From the NCBI GenBank assembly GCA_943737045.1, contig CALSFV010000450.1, positions 1-64,000 of the forward strand: DNA of 64,000 bases. The letters are read 5' to 3'. Below, piece after piece: positions 57,101 through 64,000 of this stretch. The translations under genes were made by a program, and so were the position numbers. The DNA comes from Parapristionchus giblindavisi (Eukaryota > Nematoda > Chromadorea > Rhabditida > Diplogasteridae). Each line of letters opens with the position of its first letter. Position 1 is the stretch's first letter. The notes below the pieces were generated by a model. The model worked only from the letters and a program-made list of their open reading frames with translations. It did no database searches and was not told where the DNA came from.

Positions 57101-57435
57101 TACATGCACTACAGCCATATTCACCGTCAGCTATAGACTCTGGGCAATTTGGTCATGTTTCATTATTGTTACCTACGCGAATGAATTCCAAATCTTTCTA
57201 AATACACAAAGGCTGCACTACTGAATACGGTAGAATGGAAATCAGGAAAACAGTCGTACCTTTGTAATTTCTTATTATTCTGTCCAAATACATTATCACT
57301 GTATTGAAGAGCAGGGAAGGACGATGAGAATTCGCCGTAATCTTCATCGTCACTCAATTGAGATGGACTGAGTTCTCCCGAGTTCCACGAAAGGGGATGA
57401 TGATCATCGATGGAACAAGAAAGAAGGGAATCCAT
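51121..57435 (-). CDS. ets-4: Pointed-domain plus ETS-domain transcription factor, SPDEF/ETS-4 type
   Basis: Minus-strand exons chain in phase: 57260-57435, 56733-56823, 55760-55820, 53939-53992, 53771-53887, 52847-53038, 52222-52316, 52080-52176, 51780-51914, 51449-51658 and 51121-51305. The start is MDSLLSCSID and the N-terminus is acidic (SDDEDYGEF). The Pointed domain begins ESWTPDQTARWLLHRC and ends HIFEDVQIWK. A His/Gln/Met-rich linker (QQPQHMQPQQAMM) follows. The ETS domain contains LWHFIRELLETPDQF, then FWGIRKNRSAMNYDKLSRS with the recognition helix, then LRQYYKKGII and LVYRFLPPY at the end. ETS near the C-terminus plus these residues fit SPDEF, whose C. elegans relative is ETS-4. It is a nuclear activator. 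The first exon follows a splice-acceptor-like CCTAG, so a 5' UTR exon is possible. An alternative first exon with ATG CCT CTC near 52396 could splice in phase to 52316 and omit Pointed. Confidence 0.85.
54063..55652. mobile_element. 1.6-kb palindromic foldback element in an ETS-gene intron
   Basis: The outer ends CACGCGTGTC and GACACGCGTG bound arms of about 440 bp. TAGTCCATATGGTCCCTAAC near 54146 is mirrored by GTTAGGGACCATATGGACTA near 55558. AATGGTATGCTGAACATATA near 54465 is mirrored near 55237-55256. The central 680 bp is single-copy within the window. It contains a tRNA-like stretch and a frame without motifs. It lies in the 1.77-kb intron between 53992 and 55760. Confidence 0.87.
54611..54681 (+). 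other. Degenerate tRNA-like sequence (possible SINE head)
   Basis: TAGTGTAGTGGATAAGATG resembles a Pol III A box, and GGGTTCGATCC about 40 bp later is a perfect B-box core. The acceptor and T stems do not pair well, so it is not a functional tRNA gene. It may be a tRNA-derived SINE remnant in the loop of the foldback. A weaker look-alike is at 8178-8240. Confidence 0.4.
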
Positions 57436-59100
57436 CCTAGGACAGAGTATATTGGAAATATTTTTTAAACCAGATATAGCGAGCAGAAAAATAAGCGTGT
57501 ACATGAGATTGATGTCCATTCTCATCCATGTGATTTCCAATTTGGAGGGAATGTATAGTAATGAGAAACAATGTTTAACATCAACCCAAATACGGTATAC
57601 ACTTTGACTTACTTTCACTTAATGAAATGTTTGAAGTAAGAAGATGAAAAGGTCTAGGACTGAGTGGATGATCTTCCTTTTAATGATTAGAAATGAACAT
57701 GGAAGCTGTTCTCTGGAAGAAATGATCATTGAATGGAATTGATGACATTTCAATAATGCGATGAGAAAGTGGGAGAGAAGATAATGAAACAAGTATCCGA
57801 GATAAAAGATAACACGATGATAATGATAAGTTTCATTCCAAAATGTGTCTCTCGTTTAATTCGTTTCTTTTGTTGGAAAGCGAATGGCGACGTGGTAGGA
57901 AAGGGGGTCAAATGTGGAGGTGAAAAGAAAACGAACTGGTCTCTTATTCAGACTAGACGAAGGAGATAGGAGGAGGAGGAGGGGCATACTGTAGTTAGAG
58001 AAGGGGGAGGAGATGAGATGAGAGTAAGAGGAGAAAAAAGAGAGGGTCCAGGAAAGGGAAAGTGGTTTGTATGCGAATCGGGAATGTGGAGTGGAGTGGG
58101 TCACTGATGCATGCGCATAAACATAAACATATATATATCTGTAGATAGGAACGATATTCAAACAGGTGAAGGGTGATGAAAAGAATAGGAAGAATGAAGA
58201 TGATGGAGCAGTTGAAGAGGAAGAAACAGTGCAAGTACACTCTGACAATACATAGAAAAAGAAGCACCGGATGTCATGAGAGAACTATGGAACCGATCAT
58301 ATGAACTATGATGATCAAGAATGGATCAAAAGGGTTCAAAAGGACTCCGCCCATCGGCCATAACGATGAATGAGCATGTGAACAGATAAGGTTGATCTCG
58401 ATAAAGCTGATCGAACACAAGGGGTCGAATGCGAATAATAATGATTGGAAGGCTTCTTGTAATCTTGAATCTTCTGGTATTTCTTTATGCAAAGTGCTCT
58501 CTGAGGAGGAAAATGCTCTAGTGAAAGGAGGGTCGGACAAGGCATGAATTGGGTCAAAGTGTCGCCAAAGTGCTTAGAAAGAGGGAGAGGGAGCATGCAT
58601 GGTTTTTGTGCGCACTCTACCATATCTCATCCCACCCTCTCTCACTAAATCTCTCCCTCTATCTCTTCCTCTCTCGCTACTTAGATTGTTATGCCTCCCC
58701 TTTCGCTCTCGTTTCCAATATGAGATGACCAGGTGAAAGAGAGAATGAAAGTAGAGAAAAGAGAGGAAAAAAGATGAGTATAGACGACATCTCTGGGTCA
58801 CAAAATGTATACACTTGAACCATAATAAGAGAAAGCGAAAGAGTGAGAGAGATAGGAAAGAATGAAATTGGAAGATGGGGGAAATTGTACTATTCATCCT
58901 GAGATATGGGTAAATATGGATGTAACAAATGACAGAGTATATCGTGTGCTCATTTATTCTGGATCCATCGAGATTAATACAAGAAGAAGACGAATGGCTC
59001 GTGTTTCGTCGTGTCAAATAAGAAAAAAACATTGAAAAGAACGATACATCGAAGAGGAGGTTTATTGCATATAGGGACGACAATATTAAGGATGAATTGA
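57436..59100. other. Intergenic between the ETS gene and the transthyretin-like pair
   Basis: Upstream region of the ETS gene, purine-rich on the plus strand (GGAGGAGGAGG near 57970, AGAGAGAGG runs to 58880). Minus-strand open frames 57856-58267, 58274-58623 and 58574-59113 are Ser/Leu/Phe-rich by composition and carry no domains. I reject them as genes. AATAAA for the downstream gene (minus strand) is at 59061-59066. Confidence 0.45.
59061..59066 (-). terminator. Poly(A) signal of transthyretin-like gene 1
   Basis: AATAAA on the minus strand (TTTATT on the plus strand), 34 bp beyond the stop codon at 59101-59103. Confidence 0.65.
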
Positions 59101-59838
59101 TTAATGAATGCAATCATGAGATTCATCAGGCATTTTAGCTTCGAGATTCCACACTCCGATGTTGAGAGTCTTGGTCGGACTGGCACCATTTGAGATGTAC
59201 TTGTTGGGCAATTCGAACTTCCAACGACGTTGACATGGCTGGAATAGTTGCATGAAAAATGACAGGTATGGATAATTAATCATATACTCGCCTATCATTT
59301 GGTTCTACTACACCTTATTTTTAGTAAAAAATAAGCATTGACAATGAAAAAAATAACCATATATTAGATCTTAGAAGATAATAACTCACGATAAGTCCAT
59401 CATTACAGTCATGATACACCTTGAGATGAGGATCAATCGTAGTCAATTCTGATTCTCTTCCAGAAAGAACAAAATTACCATTCTCGTCTGTTGTGGTATG
59501 ATCCATCTCGTCATCCGGATCGGGCCCTGTAAGATTAACAATATGGTTAATTTCACCAATTTCGTGCTAGTTAGTACATGGTCGTGGCAATAGTTTAGAA
59601 ATACTCACCGAAATCATCATCAACTAATTTGACATCAACTCCTTTTGCTGGTTGATCTCCACACATAAAAGTTCCTGTTACCTAAAAACGAAGAAAAATG
59701 ATTAGGAAATCTAGTCTAAAATAAAAAAAAGTCTTACTCGAAAAATCTTACTCGATAGCTCTGTTCTCCTGTGAATTGTTCAGCAATGTCTATGGCAGAA
59801 GCACAAGCGACGAGAAGGCTCAAAATGATAAACTTCAT
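59101..59838 (-). CDS. Transthyretin-like secreted protein (TTR family), copy 1
   Basis: Four exons on the minus strand: 59752-59838, 59609-59681, 59390-59526 and 59101-59237. The signal peptide is MKFIILSLLVACASA. The body contains GTFMCGDQPAKGVDVKL, then DPDDEMDHTTTDENGNF, then DPHLKVYHDCNDG and CQRRWKFELPNKYIS, with the end DESHDCIH. These are the hallmarks of the nematode TTR family (DUF290), a small secreted beta-sandwich with two conserved Cys pairs, about 140 residues in total. Family members include TTR-52, a bridging factor for apoptotic-cell clearance, but most have no known role. It lies 167 bp downstream of the paralogue at 60006-61687 on the same strand, with identical exon layout. 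Confidence 0.93.
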
Positions 59839-60005
59839 GATTGATATCTGAAGCAATATTAATAACAATATAAATACGAGATAAGAAAAGAGAGATAAAG
59901 AGCTGCATCGAACAGTTCGTGACAATCAATCAAAGTGATAGGAGTTAAGAATTTTATCAGTAGAGATAGCAAAAAATCGAAGATAAAAGGATAATTTTCA
60001 GTTGA

Positions 60006-61687
60006 TTAATGAATGCAATCGTGTGATTCAGATTCCAATTCAACTTCAAGATTCATCGTTCCAAGATCGATAGCCTTGGCGGCTTTGGATCCACTGTAGA
60101 TGTACTTGTTGGGGATACGAATGACCCATTCACGCTGACATGGCTGTAAAGTAAAAGAAATGAAAAATGGGAATAAAGAGTATTAAAAATGTTGCAAGTA
60201 CCAGTGATTTTCGTATTGGAACATGGGCAAAGATACAATTCCATCTACAGAAAGAGAAAGGCGCCCGTTGTATTATTTAGCCGAAGAAAGGTACCGAGCG
60301 GGAATTCAAATATTCGATATCTAACATGATATGAAATTATTTATCAGATAGATCGAGATGACGACCACATAAATTATCCCGTAAAATTTCCTCATAAATT
60401 GTGATGACTAACGCGGTGGGTAATAAGATAATTTAAGTTCACCCCTAATGATGCAATCTCCACCATTACATTCCTTCTCTACTTCATTTTTCTCGTTTTC
60501 ATCCTCTAAAAGAGCCCGCGAAGTCGTTTCCGCTCTCTCCACTCTCCACTCTTGTGAACATATGGTATCAAACGAGGAGTGGTAGTAGTTCAAGGCGAGA
60601 ATGAATCGGAATTGAGGAAGAGAAAGAAGAGAAGCGGGAAGAGGAAGACATCAAGGCAACCCCCCCCCCTTGAGATTCCCTCAGTGTTCCTTCTTATTTT
60701 CAACCACTATTTCATTCTTAGTCTCAGTTTCTACAATATCGCATTTTATGGGGCTAATAAGTCACATACATTTACGCAATCCCGAGTCATAGTTGGGACG
60801 TATAAGTACTTACGCATTTATTTTTTGTTAAAATCGTTATCAATGACAAATTGTATGTCTGTGTTTTCTAAATAACAAGTGTGTATTTTGTTGAAATCAT
60901 AATTTCTGACTTTCTTATACTTATTTTATTCCTCGCTCTCTGTTATTAATATAATTTTTAAAAAAAGATGGACTAACCCTGCCATGATCATTACAGTCGT
61001 GGTAGATGCGAATTTCTGGATCAATCGGAGTCAATTCCATTGTTGAACCAGCGAGATTAAATCGTCCATCTGATTCTGTCATTTGTTGATCAAGAACATC
61101 ATCAGGATCGGGACCTTAAAAGTGAGTTATAATAATAATAATAATAATAATAATTTATATATTTTTATATTGCGCCTATCCGCGCTGCAACATTGCCACA
61201 CTGAAATACTGAAGCAATATATTATATTTGAAACACATTTGAACAAATCTGTATTTCATTTGTAAAAATGTTTACACATGTCTGGAGCACGTCATAAGAA
61301 ATGATATGGCTAATCAGAAATACATCAAAATAAATTTAGAGAATTGTTACGGTTTTCAGACAGTCCTTATCTTTTTTTGCATACCAAAGGTGACTTCAGA
61401 CTTCAGTCTCATTCAGCACACAAATAGTCGTTTGATCTCGAAAAAAGCACGTGGAGAAGCCAAAGATCAATGATTTGTTTAATTTTCCACAAAACATTGA
61501 AAAATGGTCCAAAACATTTAAAAAAATCCGTACCATCATCTTCATCGAACAATTTGACTAGTACATTTGACGCTGGAGATTCGCCGCACATTAACTTTCC
61601 CGTAACTGCGACACTTTGTGTGCGGAAGGCAGAGCACAGTGAGGATAGACCGATGAGTACGAGTAGAGAGAAGAGGTTAGGGGACAT
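60006..61687 (-). CDS. Transthyretin-like secreted protein (TTR family), copy 2
   Basis: Minus-strand exons: 61534-61687, 60978-61114 and 60006-60143. The signal peptide is MSPNLFSLLVLIGLSSLCSA. The body has VTGKLMCGESPASNVLVKLF, then GPDPDDVLDQQMTESDGRF, then DPEIRIYHDCNDHG and CQREWVIRIPNKYI, ending SESHDCIH. It matches copy 1 in length and intron positions, except that the first intron of copy 1 is absent here, so the signal peptide and first strands share one exon. Intron 2 is 834 bp and includes a C10 run near 60661. Its spacing to copy 1 (167 bp) would allow co-transcription, but no spliced-leader evidence can be read from sequence. Confidence 0.93.
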
Positions 61688-62480
61688 TCTGAATTGATTG
61701 AACGAGTAGTACTGATGGAGTGAACAAGAAGTTTGTGAAGGGGAGAAGAGGTGATAAGGGTGAATGGAAGTGTTAAGGACAAAACAATGGAAAAAGAGTG
61801 GAGGTTATATAGACTGACTATTGACATGATACTGAGTGTGGAAGAGAGTAGTGGAGACAGACAGAGACACAGAGAGGAGGAAGGCATTGTGAGGGAAGAG
61901 GGATCTTCGTTGATATGAGACAAATCATTAATCTTTGGAGTGTACGGATTGGTTAGAGAGAGGGACGGATACTGAAGAGACGAGGAATGGTCAGCTGCCT
62001 CAGGAGAGATGGGGGGAGGAAAGGGGGATATCAGAGAGTCAGTGATGGATATCGAATGTTAAAAGAGGACAGATTCCATGGGGTTCGATCTGACTCATCG
62101 TTCGTTCATTGTTTCCATTGTTAGTGAGTCATGCGAGGATATTGTGAACAACATGGCAATCATCAATCTCTCCTCGAGGGACTCGAAATAGATGAGAGAT
62201 CATTAATCACGATACATGTAGAATTTGAGGGGGTCGTGGCTTGAGAACAACCTACACTCTGGATTTTGTTCCCTGAAAATTAAAGGGCGTGTAGACGGTC
62301 CCTTCAAAGCGTTCTCGTCATCGAGGAACCCAGAAATATTGTGTGAACGGAAGATTGTGGCTAAACGACTAGTGATAATCGACAATACGTTGTGATTGGT
62401 ATTAGTAATGTTTCTTTTTAGGCACATGAACTAATATTTGGTGCGAGACGACCCCAAGGAAAGGAAGGAAGTGTTGAGAG
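61688..62480. other. Divergent intergenic region
   Basis: It holds a TATA-like CTATATAA (minus strand, about 61806-61813) some 120 bp upstream of the copy-2 start. Otherwise it is purine-rich sequence. Open frames on the minus strand at 61591-61923 and 62203-62626 have no motif. Confidence 0.45.
61806..61813 (-). promoter_or_regulatory. TATA-like element of transthyretin-like gene 2
   Basis: CTATATAA on the minus strand in the context GTCTATATAACCTC, about 120-127 bp upstream of the ATG at 61687. Confidence 0.4.
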
Positions 62481-62698
62481 ATGGAACGAGTATTTAATAA
62501 GACTCGCAATCGAGGACATTCCATTCCTACTCTCACTGTGAGAAATGATGAGGGAATAGAGGAGAGAATAGTAGGAGATGATGATGTTGCGACTAGAAGT
62601 ATCGAAAGAAATGGAGCTCTACTCAAAATGCTAGAAGTTGTTCAAGCCGAGAATGATCAACTCAAACGAGAAAGAATACTCAGGATTTCAACGATGAG
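62481..62698 (+). CDS. Unrecognised first coding exon with coiled-coil propensity
   Basis: It starts with ATG and ends at ATGAG followed by GTAACG, a normal donor in phase 2. It encodes 72 residues, beginning MERVFNKTRNRGHS and ending with a charged helix LLKMLEVVQAENDQLKRERI that could form a coiled coil. It may be the N-terminal cytoplasmic part of the downstream DEG/ENaC gene or a separate gene. I could not find an acceptor that joins it to the exons at 63482 in a fixed phase. Confidence 0.4.
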
Positions 62699-63481
62699 GT
62701 AACGATTCTCTCCATCTTACGACTTTTATCGGCTTCCTCACCTTTCTCACCCTCAAGTCTCCCAAACTTTTTATCACCTTTTAAAAAATCTGAACTGAGT
62801 ATAACCCTAATTCAAACTTTGAAAGCGCAAGGTTCATAAGAAAACTGATTTTTTTCCGCTTCATCCATTTTTGGTACCATTAACATCCATGATGCCTGTT
62901 AACAGCGAATTAGAGTGCATTTTAATGGGTTGGATCTAGAAATCTCCCTCTTTCTCCTTACTTCTAAGGTTGTTTTGGAATGGAGCCATATTCAGACTAT
63001 CGTCATATCTCTTCTCATCCTAGTCTCACTCCCTTCCTTCTCCCTCTGTCCCTTCCTCTTCTCTCTCTCTCAGTGCAGTCCTCTTCTATATTCAAGAGGG
63101 CACAGTTGCTTTCTTTCAAATCTTCTCGTGTTCACTAATGATCGCTAACGCTCAGTCATTTGTATTAGTGTGCGATATTTATGACGCCCATATCGCTAAC
63201 CGCTAGTGTTCATTCTCGCTCTCACCACAATCGTTCCCCTTTTCATACCATCACTCAGCTATCTAGGTTCGAATGAGCATATAAACTCTATCATCATCAT
63301 CATCTTCTTCCTTTATCCTCCTCAATCTGTCATTGTTTGTATCGTAAGGAGAGACAGATGCCCGTGCAACCTATAGAGAGTCTAATCCATAGGAGGAGGT
63401 GAGGCAACCAGTAATTATGAGGGATTCTGGATTTTTTTTTATTCCTGGAGAGTGGTATCATATTTATCTCATTAACGTTCG

Positions 63482-63788
63482 AGGTCGAGAGACAGACGGC
63501 GGCGAAATTCGGGCAGCAAAAAGTCGAAAGCACCGAAGAAAGAGGAAGAGGGCGGCAGTTTTTTCATACTCTTCAAGGTACACAAAGATTTTAATATTCT
63601 CTCGATTAGATCATGCAATGAAGTTTACTAGATGGAATATTCTGTGATTAATCATCTGTAGTGTTGAGGAAAATTCGACGATCCACGGTCTACGAGACCT
63701 ATTCGTTTCTCCTCGACGAGATCTCAAATGTATCTGGTCATTTCTTATTTTAATCGCGGCCATTCTCACTGCTCATGGATGCATGCAG
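63482..63788 (+). CDS. 5' exons of a DEG/ENaC (degenerin/ASIC family) sodium channel, truncated by the window
   Basis: Exon pieces about 63482-63577 and 63662-63788 join in phase across AG|T. The first is very basic (SRKHRRKRKRAAVFSYSS). The second reads SVEENSTIHGLRDLFVSPRR and then CIWSFLILIAAILTAHGCMQ, followed by a GTATCG donor. The STIHGL segment carries the conserved His-Gly gating motif just before the first transmembrane helix of DEG/ENaC channels, and the helix follows at the expected distance. The true start is unresolved. A candidate ATG at 63358 (MPVQPIESLIHRR, then a donor) does not join in phase. The pore, extracellular domain and second helix lie beyond the window. Confidence 0.68.
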
Positions 63789-63812
63789 GTATCGCTAATT
63801 AATACATGCTTC

Positions 63813-63874
63813 AACTTGTAGGTTTGCATTTTTTAAAGATGAGGAAATCTTTAAAAAATGCAAACCTACAAGTT
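63813..63874. repeat. Perfect 28-bp hairpin in a channel intron
   Basis: AACTTGTAGGTTTGCATTTT continues as TTAAAGAT and is followed by a 6-nt loop GAGGAA. The exact complement follows, ending AAACCTACAAGTT. Length and loop resemble a precursor microRNA, but perfect pairing is more usual for a small palindromic MITE. Confidence 0.85.
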
Positions 63875-63916
63875 TTGAGTCTATCATTATTTTGATAAGA
63901 ATGAGTTGACTATAAA

Positions 63917-64000
63917 AGTTTATTGAGTGTTCCTCTGAAATCTCTTCCTCTAATCTTTGTTCTTGGTTCTCTCTTGGGACGTCCTCTGAGAGACAAATAG
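63917..64000 (-). CDS. Possible C-terminus of a minus-strand basic protein (window edge)
   Basis: On the minus strand an open frame enters from beyond the window and reads YLSLRGRPKREPRTKIRGRD and then FRGTLNKLL before a stop at 63917-63919. RGRPKREPR resembles an AT-hook core. It is only 27 codons, so this could be chance. It would overlap the first large intron of the DEG/ENaC gene. Confidence 0.25.

Noticed and set aside
57856..59113. Ser/Leu/Phe-rich minus-strand frames of 88-179 codons
   Set aside because: The opposite strand is purine-rich, which by itself removes stops. No motif, start context or splice pattern.

Overview
The window is nuclear DNA of a free-living-type nematode. The evidence is intron-rich genes with many 45-60 nt introns ending in TTTCAG or similar, and families that are nematode-specific or expanded in nematodes: a receptor guanylyl cyclase, SCP/TAPS proteins, a nematode astacin, transthyretin-like secreted proteins, and a DEG/ENaC channel. 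I cannot decide the genus. Gene models below were built by hand from splice signals, reading-frame continuity and remembered family motifs. No search was run.

Layout. 61-3228 (+) is a WIPI3/4-type WD40 autophagy protein (EPG-6/WDR45-like). 3775-14112 (+) is methylthioribose-1-phosphate isomerase, whose 11 short exons are spread over 10 kb because its introns hold two mariner elements, a Tc1-type element, hAT-type MITEs and a 1.55 kb foldback. 15.6-16.5 kb is a damaged RING-CH (MARCH) E3 ligase gene, followed by a fragment of a CCT-gamma chaperonin gene. 17.7-24.1 kb holds a tandem pair of AT-hook acidic nuclear proteins whose 3' halves are almost identical. 24-34 kb is gene-poor: a 13-copy 63-bp minisatellite, hexanucleotide arrays, an SCP relic, mariner and BEL/Pao-like debris, and a large palindrome with a hAT MITE nested in one arm.

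34.2-37.5 kb contains two convergent SCP/TAPS genes, one single-domain (+) and one double-domain with a poly-Ser linker (-). 38.5-46.4 kb (+) is a receptor guanylyl cyclase with a frameshift in the kinase-homology domain and loss of two transition-state residues in the cyclase domain. 47.2-49.5 kb (+) is an astacin metalloprotease with EGF and CUB modules. 51.1-57.4 kb (-) is a Pointed+ETS transcription factor of the SPDEF/ETS-4 type. 59.1-61.7 kb (-) is a tandem pair of transthyretin-like genes. The right edge has the first exons of a DEG/ENaC channel (+).

The genes are functionally unrelated; this is not an operonic cluster. The striking feature is the repeat landscape: five long near-palindromic elements of 0.44-1.9 kb in 64 kb, four MITE families (two with 8-bp target duplications), nested insertions and several decaying genes.
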